From assembly GCF_011769525.1 (NCBI RefSeq), contig NZ_CP050440.1:6077501-6141500 (forward strand): a DNA stretch of 64,000 nucleotides, given 5' to 3'. This document shows positions 56,590-64,000 of the stretch, in pieces (within the stretch, counting starts at the first letter, position 1; every line of letters begins with the position of its first letter). The DNA comes from Tolypothrix sp. PCC 7910. Its GTDB lineage: Bacteria > Cyanobacteriota > Cyanobacteriia > Cyanobacteriales > Nostocaceae. The notes beneath the pieces were generated by a model. That model was not told the origin of the DNA. It saw nothing but the letters and a program-made list of their open reading frames with translations, and did no database searches. A program made the translations under genes and the position numbers.

Positions 56590-57300
56590 TTAGGGTAAAT
56601 CGCCAAACTGTTCTCGATAACGAGAAAGCAGCGCTTCAAGTTCTGCAGCACGTTGGCGTTCTTGTTCTGCACGTTGGCGTTCCTGTTCGGCTTGTGCTTC
56701 TGCTTCTATACGTTGATTAGTTTCTTGTTTGAGTGCTGCAATCAATTCATCATTTACCAACAATTTTGCACCATTATCTAGGCGATAAAAGCCAATCAAT
56801 TTTCCTTCTACAGCTAGACGTAGTTGTAATGCTTGGCTGCAACTATCGGTAATTGGCTCATAAATATCTCCTTTTAAGCGATACCCTTGCAACTGTTGTG
56901 TAATCCATTCGCCTTTGGGATCAAATAACCAATATTCTTCTACTTCTAAGCCTTCATAAAGATTTTTCTTAGTGGTTTTATCTTCTTCTTGAGTTCCTTT
57001 AGAGGTAAATTCAAAAATTACCTTTGGTACCTGTTTTTCTTCCCAAATTTTGTAGTTATCACGTCCTCCTGGTTCAACGTCATAAATAACCATGACATCA
57101 GGTGCAACTCTTAATTTAGGGAAACCTTGTGCATAATACAAGAATTGATTGGCTAAAACTGTGGCGCGACGACCTTGAAGATATTGTCTGAGAATTTGTA
57201 GTGTAGCGAAAATGGCATATACATGGTCGTAAGTTTCTGCTATGGGTTCTCCATCGCTGCTGGGATAAATAATTTCTGATGTAGAGATAGCGGTGGTCAT
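56590..57300 (-). CDS. Uma2-family nuclease-like protein (DUF820)
   Basis: The 236-residue product has a PD-(D/E)xK-type nuclease core typical of the Uma2 (DUF820) family that is abundant in cyanobacteria: the PSSDGEPIAET start, VAPDVMVIYDVEPGGRDNYKIWEEKQVPKVIFEFTSKGTQEED and KNLYEGLEVEEYWLFDPKGEW. A C-terminal coiled coil (EAEAQAEQERQRAEQERQRAAELEALLSRYREQFGDLP) follows. Activity and biological role are unproven. A 64-nt gap separates it from the TamB-like gene upstream on the same strand, and cotranscription is possible. Confidence 0.88.
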   Translation of the reverse strand: MTTAISTSEIIYPSSDGEPIAETYDHVYAIFATLQILRQYLQGRRATVLANQFLYYAQGFPKLRVAPDVMVIYDVEPGGRDNYKIWEEKQVPKVIFEFTSKGTQEEDKTTKKNLYEGLEVEEYWLFDPKGEWITQQLQGYRLKGDIYEPITDSCSQALQLRLAVEGKLIGFYRLDNGAKLLVNDELIAALKQETNQRIEAEAQAEQERQRAEQERQRAAELEALLSRYREQFGDLP

Positions 57301-57364
57301 ATAGCCACGTTGAAGAATTTATTTGTCTATTTTAGTTAAAATTGCATCTTTGTGTCTGTGTGAA

Positions 57365-60300
57365 TTAAAATCTGGTTTCATACTCAACTACAGCACGACC
57401 TTCATCACCTAAATTAGTAGAAGCGCGCACGCGAAGTTCATCATTGAGACGATAAATTACGTTGTAACGTAAGGGTTCATTGCCAGCAAAAACTCGCGAT
57501 AACGACACAGAAAAATCTTTCGATACATCAAATACACCTTCGGCAGCTAAACCCAATACAGAAACATTGGTATTAGTATTAGTTACCAAGCTAGGAAATA
57601 GTCGTAATTCACTTAAGCCGATAGTTTGACCAATTTGGCTAAGAGTTCCTTGCAAATTAGAGAAAACTGCTGAACCAGCTATATTAATTAGTCCTAAGGT
57701 TGCGTCGCCTTGCTGTAAATTGTTGAGAATTGAACCTCCCAGTAAAGCGACGATTTCGGCTCGACTACGGCGAGGTTCGCTTGTTAGTACCAGATTATCA
57801 GATAATTCGCTGGCTGGGCCTTTGGCGATCGCACTAATGCGAACTGTGTTTAATGTACCAAAGTTGATGGCAGAAATATCTTGAATTTCGCTAGATATGG
57901 GTGAGGTTCGCCCTAAACTGCGAGTTGCTTCTGGGACAATGGCAAGTAAGCGCACATCTAATGTGGGATCGAAACCACGACTGGGGGTAAATAGTGCGGT
58001 TTGTTCGTAACCACGCTCTAAGGTAAATTGGGTGGTAAATAAATTTATCTGTCCTCCCCGCAGACGAACTTCTCCTTGGGGACGAGGTTTAGCTAGGGTT
58101 CCGTTGAGCGTGATATCACCCTGCGCGACAAAACTAAATAGCGGTTGACGTGTGACGCGCACATCATCGGCTAAAACTAGCTGTAAGTTGGCAAATTCTA
58201 TCGGTATTCTGGGTGTATTTGTGGTTGTCGGTGTTGTGGGGGTACTATTCGCTGTGGTTTCTGGTGTGGTGACTGTAAACTCTTGGGAATTTGCTGATTG
58301 GGAAGTTGTATTGCTGACAGATGAGGCGTTTCCTAATAATACTTGACCATTATTGAGCTGAATTCTACCGCCGAGTTGTGGTGCAAATGCTGTTCCGGTA
58401 ATTACTGCATTACCACTGACTCCACCTTGATATAAATTTTGGAAGTTCAACTGCAAGTTTTGCAATGAAACAGTGAGGGGATTGCTAGCGGCTTGCTGTT
58501 GGGCGTTTTGACTGGCGAAAATTGGGAGAATACCTGCGGCTGTTAATTGTCCGCGACTGAATTGTGCTTGTAGATTATCAACAATTAAGCGATCGCCTGC
58601 AAATCTGGCTGTACCTGTAACATTGGTTAATGGTTCTGTCAGGCTTTGCACGTTAATCGTGGCATTATTAATGGTGGCAATGCCGGTGGTTTCTGGTCTA
58701 TCTAATGTTCCTTGAACTTGGACATTGACTTGTCCTTGACCATCTACCCATTTGACTTGATTATTCACCAGATTTAATAACGCCAAGCCTTCATTTTGCA
58801 CGTTAGCTTGAATGCTAATACTGTTATCTGGCTGAACAGATGCAAAAGGTAATTTTGCAGGAATACTACCATTAATTTGAATTGGTTGTGTGCCAGTAAC
58901 TAAAACATTGCTGCCAAAATTTAACCGTGCATCGTTATAGTTAAAGCTAACTTGGGCTGACTGTACAGATTGATTATTTAAGCTACCATCTACTAAAGCT
59001 AATTCTCCTACAGCTTGGGGATTATTTAAACTTCCTGCTAATGTTGCATTGGCATTGATATTTCCCTCCACATCTACAGGTAATTGTGGAAAGAAAGGTT
59101 TAATATCTGCTAATGCTAAATTTTGGACTTGTGCTTGTCCAGATAATGCTTGCTGGCTTAATTGTCCGGTAAAAGCGAGGAGGGAATTATTGAAATTAAC
59201 TTGTAGAGGTTTTAGGGTTAAATTGCCATTTTCAAAATTGCCGCTAGCGACAAGTTTATTAATATTATATTTGCCCCATACCCAATTATTACCTGTAATA
59301 TTAAAGCCGATATTTAAGCCGGAGCGTAAAGAACCTGTTACGCCAATATTACCGCTAATTAATCCTTGCAATTCTTCTAAGCTGGGAACGCGTTCGGCTC
59401 GTTGTTCCTGGGTTATTGTTTGGGTAACTTGGCTTTGAATTTTGGAGAGATAATCTATTTGTGCTAATAAATTTGTATTGGGTAAACTTACAGGCTCAGT
59501 TTGTAATGCTTCCGCACCAGCTAGTTTCGGAGGCTGTAAACCAGTCCGTAAATCTTGATAATTGTATATATTTAGTGTTGATAGTAAATTTTCAATTCTG
59601 GTTTGGTCAAAGCTAACTGTAAATTGTAAGGGGTTATTGAGTGAAGTCGGTAAAATCCCACTGAGTAAATAGCGATTTTGTCCTTGAATTAATTCCCCAT
59701 TAGTTAAATTAAAATTGCCATTACCATAACTAATATTGCCGCGAAATTCATCAGCTTGGATTCTGCCAATTTTCGGTTGAGCTACGGCAACATTCCCGAC
59801 TAAGCTATAATCTGTTAAATTAACTGTTAAATTTCCTGATAATTGCCCGTTGATTGTGCCTAAATTCGCATTTGCAGGCAGGAATCCTTTGGCTAAAGAT
59901 ATAGGGAAATCTTGGACATTAACTGCTAAATTATCTCCCACAGTGTTGCCAGTGGCAATTGTGCGATCGCGCCTAATATTAAATGCAGTCGGGCGATTAT
60001 TTGCACCTAAAGAAAAGGCAATTTGGTCTTGTCTACCAGTAACTTGAAATTGGGTTCCCTGTCCGCCTTGATAACTGACATTTCCAGTTAATACAGGGTC
60101 AAATGCTAAACCATTGATGGCAAAATTTTCTAAGCGAACATTGCCGTTAGCAATTGGGGTAGTTGGTGTACCAGCAACTTGTCCGTTAAAATCGACTCTC
60201 CCCGCCAAAGCAATGTTACCCGGAAGCTGAATTGGCAGACTTTGCAGATTGTAATTATCTGCCTGGACATTCAGATTTAAGCCAGTAATTTGCGGAGTGG

Positions 60301-62605
60301 GTTGCAATGCCACAGCAATATCACCAGCCGCCCGCAAACCGGGTGCAGTCGCTTGGGCAATTTGTAAACGTTGCCCATTCCATTGAAACTGGGCAGTTAA
60401 CGGTTGTGTGAGTGCCGCTAAACCTTGGGAAAATCTGACATTCCCTGCAGCTACAATGTTTTGCGGTTGGAAGGAAGCCGTGGTTCCCGCTACTTGCACG
60501 TCACCATTTAACCGCCCGCGCAAATTTTGTGATAAATTATTTAATTGAATTTGGGAAATAGTGGCTATAGCTTGCCAGTTGCCATTACTCAAATTGATAT
60601 TTCTGACATTAACAGTCCCCCTAGCTAAACTTAACCGCGCCTGTCCCGCAGCTTGAATATTAGCTAAAGCGAAAGAATTCGTATTACCAGAAACCTGTAT
60701 ATTACTATTAGCAATTTGTCCTTTAACATTTGGAGCAAATTGATTAATTTGAACGCCAGAAGCATTAGCTACAGCTTCCCACAGACCATTATTCAGGCGG
60801 ATATTATTGAGGTTAACTCTCCCACCAGCAACATTTAAATTTGCTTGTCCAGAAGCTTGAATATTCGATAATTGGAAAGATTTTGTAGTTCCAGATAAAT
60901 TAAATTCCCCGTTTAAATTACCTTGAAACTGCTTGGGTAAAGCCGCATTCGCATTATCTGGTTTGCTGGTAGCTTGAGCCAAACTCTGAAGAGGAACTTG
61001 ATTCGCATCAACAAAAGCTTGCCAGCGATCGCCTACAAGTTGCCCTCGCGCTGCAACTGTCCCCCCCGCTACCTGAAAAACTGTATTCTGGAACTGAATC
61101 AGTCCCTTATTGATTGCTAATTCAACTTTCCCCGGATAAGTAGCCATTGGTGCTTGGACTTGCACCAGGGTTCGCAAATTCGCCAGAGTTCCCGAAACTC
61201 TCGTATTTGCTGAGATTGTACCAATGCGAATATTAGCAGTACTAGCATTATAAGTTTGAGCTAATGCATCTCCGGGTAACCTTTGGGCCTGTAAATTGAT
61301 CGCAACTTCACCCTGCTTACCTAACCCAACTCGACCGCTACCTGTAATTTCTCCCCCTACCGTTGGAGTTGCTTGAATCTGAGAAATCACAATTTCCTGC
61401 GGTGTTCCCCGAAATTGCGTGCTAATTTTCTCAAAATTCACACGGTCAATCACCGCAGGTTTAATTGTACTCACCGCACCTGTAACTACAGGCTTGGGAA
61501 TTGCACCTTGTAACTTAAAATTTGCTGTGAAATCCCCAGCCGTGGTGATGGGGAGTTTAATGTTAAAGGTTTGTAAGAGATTTTGCGCGCTAACAGCTTG
61601 AATATTCGCGGTGACATTATAACCAGTTTGGGTATTGACAGAGCCATTAATTTGCGCTGGGATATTACCCAAGCTGGTAGATATATTTTCCAGTGCTACC
61701 TGCGTACCCTGGAATTGTAATTTCCCGTTGATGTTAGTTAATTTATTGGGAAAATTATTAACTTGCGCCGTAACTTGATTAACGTTAACTATGCCAAAAA
61801 CCGTTGTTTTCGGCTGGTTTGGTTGAAATTTAACTGTTAAATTCCCATCCACAGTCCCCGATGGTAAAGTCACAGGTGACTGTACTAATTGCGTCAGCGT
61901 TGCTGCTGCCAAATTGCTAGTATTGATTTGCAGAGTCGTTTCGGTACTCTTTATCAGACTGTCTCCCGAAATTTGCAAACTACCACCATTGACAGGTTGA
62001 GTAGTAGCATCAAAATTAATCCGTTGATTTTGCTCTAAAAACCGCGCTACCCCATTCAGCTGATTAAACCCAACATTCACCCTCGGTTTATTGGCTGGGG
62101 TATAGGGAGACAATACCAAACCGCCATTTTGCAAGCGAATTGTCTCCAGTTCAGTTTTAATAAAACCCTTATTTTCTTGAGTAGCATTATTAATTCTCGT
62201 CGAAACCCAACGCCCTTGCTGATCCTGTTCAATATAAACAGCAGGCTGAATTAAAGTCACATTGAGCTTTAAAGTCCGGTTAAAAACTAATAGCCAAGGA
62301 TCAAAGCCCACATCTACCGCTTGTGCTACCAGTCTATCTGGATCTGTCGTAGTTGCAGGAATTGTTGTGTTACCAAAACGCAGGCTATTCGGTGAAAAGC
62401 TTTGAACTGCACCTAAATTTACAGGTCTTCCCAGCAACTCTAAAAGATTGCTTTCTATTAGCGGTACTAATTTTTGATGAATAAAGTTATTAGCCCACCA
62501 AATACCCCCAATAATCCCTGCGAGTAAAACTACTCCCAAAGCTATGCTGCTACGACTTAGTAACAGCAACCACAAACGCCGATTAGAATTAGGAGAGCGT
62601 GTCAT
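57365..62605 (-). CDS. TamB-like translocation/assembly protein (DUF490)
   Basis: This 1746-residue protein has an N-terminal membrane helix (SSIALGVVLLAGIIGGIWW) anchoring it in the inner membrane. A very long repetitive region (~residues 60-1400) follows, built of Asn/Gly/Gln-rich beta-strand units of the AsmA/TamB beta-taco kind. A C-terminal DUF490 domain (EVRLRGGQINLFTTQFTLERGYEQTALFTPSRGFDPTLDVRLLAIVPEATR) ends in YETRF, with a terminal aromatic as in TamB. TamB-type proteins bridge the periplasm and move lipids to the outer membrane, fitting the LptD-like protein also in this window. The Uma2 gene follows. Confidence 0.93.
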   Translation of the reverse strand: MTRSPNSNRRLWLLLLSRSSIALGVVLLAGIIGGIWWANNFIHQKLVPLIESNLLELLGRPVNLGAVQSFSPNSLRFGNTTIPATTTDPDRLVAQAVDVGFDPWLLVFNRTLKLNVTLIQPAVYIEQDQQGRWVSTRINNATQENKGFIKTELETIRLQNGGLVLSPYTPANKPRVNVGFNQLNGVARFLEQNQRINFDATTQPVNGGSLQISGDSLIKSTETTLQINTSNLAAATLTQLVQSPVTLPSGTVDGNLTVKFQPNQPKTTVFGIVNVNQVTAQVNNFPNKLTNINGKLQFQGTQVALENISTSLGNIPAQINGSVNTQTGYNVTANIQAVSAQNLLQTFNIKLPITTAGDFTANFKLQGAIPKPVVTGAVSTIKPAVIDRVNFEKISTQFRGTPQEIVISQIQATPTVGGEITGSGRVGLGKQGEVAINLQAQRLPGDALAQTYNASTANIRIGTISANTRVSGTLANLRTLVQVQAPMATYPGKVELAINKGLIQFQNTVFQVAGGTVAARGQLVGDRWQAFVDANQVPLQSLAQATSKPDNANAALPKQFQGNLNGEFNLSGTTKSFQLSNIQASGQANLNVAGGRVNLNNIRLNNGLWEAVANASGVQINQFAPNVKGQIANSNIQVSGNTNSFALANIQAAGQARLSLARGTVNVRNINLSNGNWQAIATISQIQLNNLSQNLRGRLNGDVQVAGTTASFQPQNIVAAGNVRFSQGLAALTQPLTAQFQWNGQRLQIAQATAPGLRAAGDIAVALQPTPQITGLNLNVQADNYNLQSLPIQLPGNIALAGRVDFNGQVAGTPTTPIANGNVRLENFAINGLAFDPVLTGNVSYQGGQGTQFQVTGRQDQIAFSLGANNRPTAFNIRRDRTIATGNTVGDNLAVNVQDFPISLAKGFLPANANLGTINGQLSGNLTVNLTDYSLVGNVAVAQPKIGRIQADEFRGNISYGNGNFNLTNGELIQGQNRYLLSGILPTSLNNPLQFTVSFDQTRIENLLSTLNIYNYQDLRTGLQPPKLAGAEALQTEPVSLPNTNLLAQIDYLSKIQSQVTQTITQEQRAERVPSLEELQGLISGNIGVTGSLRSGLNIGFNITGNNWVWGKYNINKLVASGNFENGNLTLKPLQVNFNNSLLAFTGQLSQQALSGQAQVQNLALADIKPFFPQLPVDVEGNINANATLAGSLNNPQAVGELALVDGSLNNQSVQSAQVSFNYNDARLNFGSNVLVTGTQPIQINGSIPAKLPFASVQPDNSISIQANVQNEGLALLNLVNNQVKWVDGQGQVNVQVQGTLDRPETTGIATINNATINVQSLTEPLTNVTGTARFAGDRLIVDNLQAQFSRGQLTAAGILPIFASQNAQQQAASNPLTVSLQNLQLNFQNLYQGGVSGNAVITGTAFAPQLGGRIQLNNGQVLLGNASSVSNTTSQSANSQEFTVTTPETTANSTPTTPTTTNTPRIPIEFANLQLVLADDVRVTRQPLFSFVAQGDITLNGTLAKPRPQGEVRLRGGQINLFTTQFTLERGYEQTALFTPSRGFDPTLDVRLLAIVPEATRSLGRTSPISSEIQDISAINFGTLNTVRISAIAKGPASELSDNLVLTSEPRRSRAEIVALLGGSILNNLQQGDATLGLINIAGSAVFSNLQGTLSQIGQTIGLSELRLFPSLVTNTNTNVSVLGLAAEGVFDVSKDFSVSLSRVFAGNEPLRYNVIYRLNDELRVRASTNLGDEGRAVVEYETRF

Positions 62606-63286
62606 CTCTCATCCTCTGATCCTTTGTAGGCTTGGTCAATAAATCAACCATCCTACGGTTTTTTCAGTATTAGCTACTTGGCATTGCTGAGTAAGCAGAT
62701 GAATTGTATTTCCTGCAAAGGTAAAAATAATTTACCTTTGGCTTGAGTAAATCATCTCAATTCTTACTCAAATTTAGAAATGCCGTTACTTTTAAGTATT
62801 TTCCCACGTCGTGAACACAGGTGATTGTAGAAACACAATATATTGTGCTTTCCAAGCTGTGTTGTACTTAGGTAGAAAGAGCTATAAATTACTGCTTTAT
62901 TTAGACTGCCTTAAAATACTAATTCTAAAATCATCTCTGCGATAGATTGTAATGCCAGCAGAGGAGGGATTTTGCATTTTATCCTTGGTTGCTAGTTGTA
63001 ATTGGTAATTACTTTAACTAGCATTTTTACTTAGTTTGTATAGTATAATTTAATTCGCCAACAATCCAAATTATGAAAGCATCATACAAATTGGTGAAAA
63101 ATGCGATAAATGGGTAGGGACGGCATTGCCTTGCCCCTAGAGTCTGTCGCGTTCTTTTTTCAAAATGGTATTATGGCGGTTCCTATATTGCTGTACCTCA
63201 CCAATATAGGAACCGCTGATAGAAGAGGATAAACGCCGATAAATTTGTACTTCACTAGGCTAGGAAACGCTATATCGATTTCTCCT
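62606..63286. other. Intergenic region with two perfect hairpins
   Basis: CAAAGGTAAA-AATAA-TTTACCTTTG (62716-62740) lies about 110 nt upstream of the TamB-like start. GCGGTTCCTATATTG and CAATATAGGAACCGC (63176-63190 and 63202-63216, 11-nt loop) form a 15-bp perfect stem downstream of galT. A GTAGGGACGGCATTGCC repeat lies at about 63114-63130. No gene was seen. Confidence 0.65.
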
Positions 63287-64000
63287 TTATGCGGAAATCG
63301 GCATTTCAATATTTACAGCTACCGCCTGTAAATCTTTAGCCTTATCCTCTGGTAAAGCATCATTAGCAAACATACCCGCTGCGAGTTCAGTTCCAGCTAA
63401 ATACTTTAGCCTGTCGCTGGTGCGATAGGGTGGATAAAATTGAGCGTGTAAATGTGCTTCTGGATGGGCTTTGCCATCAGTGGGCGCTTGGAACCAAGCC
63501 ATGAGGTAAGGAAATGGACGATTCCACAAACCATCATATTTGAGAGTGACGGTTTTTAATGCCCTAGCCAGTCCCTGACGTTGCTTTGCACTCAAATCAT
63601 AAAAGGTGGGTACTGGTTGTTTGGGTGCAAGCCAAACTTCGTAGGGGTAACGCGCACATACAGGGACAAACGCGATCGCTTCTTCATCTTGATAAATAAT
63701 GCGCTGGTTGTCGGCCATCTCTTTTTCAATTAAATCCGCTAGTAAACCCCGTTGATGTTCTTGATAAAATTGCCGCTGCATCTCCAACATTCTCGCTGGA
63801 ACTGGCGGGACAAAAGGATAGGCATAAATTTGCCCGTGGGGATGGTGTAAAGTTACCCCTACTTCTACACCTTTATTTTCAAAGGGTAGCACGTACTGAA
63901 TTTGTGGATTTGCGCCGATTTCGTGAGTGCGATCGCCCCAAACTTGCAACAGCAACTCTAGATGCGACAATTCCAAAGCACTGAGGGAAGTATTGGGATT
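63287..64000 (-). CDS. galT: Galactose-1-phosphate uridylyltransferase, N-terminal part beyond window
   Basis: The frame stays open to the right edge (codons ...SALELSHLELLLQVWGDRTHEIG), so the N-terminus lies outside the window. The visible part holds the HPHGQ active-site motif, whose second His carries the uridylyl group, and QFYPPYRTSDRLKYLAGTELAAGMF toward the C-terminus, both firm GalT marks. GalT exchanges UDP between glucose and galactose 1-phosphate in the Leloir pathway. No galE or galK is visible. The stop at 63287 precedes a clear intergenic hairpin. Confidence 0.93.
   Translation of the reverse strand, partial: NPNTSLSALELSHLELLLQVWGDRTHEIGANPQIQYVLPFENKGVEVGVTLHHPHGQIYAYPFVPPVPARMLEMQRQFYQEHQRGLLADLIEKEMADNQRIIYQDEEAIAFVPVCARYPYEVWLAPKQPVPTFYDLSAKQRQGLARALKTVTLKYDGLWNRPFPYLMAWFQAPTDGKAHPEAHLHAQFYPPYRTSDRLKYLAGTELAAGMFANDALPEDKAKDLQAVAVNIEMPISA

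Noticed and set aside
1-64000. tRNA, rRNA, CRISPR array or phage genes
   Set aside because: No matching sequence patterns were seen on either strand, although short RNAs without clear structure could have been missed.

Overview
The window is about 64 kb of chromosome from a filamentous, heterocyst-forming cyanobacterium of the Nostoc/Calothrix type. Supporting signs are the many GCGATCGC (HIP1) octamers, heptanucleotide tandem repeats between genes, photosystem II psbI, a CpcS/CpeS-type bilin lyase, a CpcL-type phycobilisome linker, an LptD/DUF3769 protein, and a devBCA-type heterocyst glycolipid exporter. No rRNA, tRNA, CRISPR array, phage or intact transposase gene was seen. The gene content is mostly chromosomal housekeeping, with short mobile-looking repeats between genes.

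Layout. 1-5.5 kb: two paralogous zinc alcohol dehydrogenases flank a small exported repeat protein, followed by a cupin protein and a manganese catalase, which looks like a stress or detoxification patch. 5.5-10.5 kb: a 1.3 kb gene-free region, then devB-devC-devA. 10.5-17 kb: a membrane-anchored conserved protein, a HAD phosphatase, a HEAT-repeat protein, a DUF6745-like protein, a MITE-like element and a B12-binding radical SAM enzyme. 17.7-28 kb: a pentapeptide-repeat protein, tldE and tldD, a tiny Cys-rich protein, a nuclease-like protein, chrA divergent from a small phosphatase-like gene with a PadR regulator nearby, a DUF4349 lipoprotein and a SagB-type oxidoreductase. 28-32 kb: a two-gene signalling operon whose first kinase carries a GAF domain with both cyanobacteriochrome cysteines. 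32-38 kb: LptD-like protein, psbI, a hexapeptide acyltransferase, a long sparse region and a small conserved protein. 38-50 kb: glycogen phosphorylase, a DUF429 protein, proline iminopeptidase, a class II amidotransferase, the bilin lyase overlapping an HExxH protein, cpcL, a cysteine desulfurase, a DacB-type peptidase and a TerB-like protein. 50-64 kb: acetolactate synthase with a zinc-ribbon tail, an MFS transporter, an alpha/beta-hydrolase-like protein, a ferrochelatase-like protein ending in eight histidines, a Uma2 nuclease, a giant TamB-like protein and the 3' part of galT.

The most notable items are: (i) the predicted DXCF-type cyanobacteriochrome kinase, with Cys364 and Cys392 28 residues apart, behind a leader with a perfect 20-bp hairpin; (ii) the lyase / HExxH protein / CpcL cluster; (iii) the native His8 tail on a ferrochelatase paralogue; (iv) the chrA-phosphatase-PadR group with a palindrome in the shared promoter; (v) a ~230-bp element with 29-bp terminal inverted repeats and internal hairpins; (vi) two genes under 60 codons, psbI and a CPHC/CKGMC protein; and (vii) several heptamer repeat families. 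I found no single clearly unprecedented multi-gene system. The best candidates for new biology are the light-sensor operon and the HExxH gene coupled to the lyase.

All functional calls come from reading motifs by eye. No database search was run.
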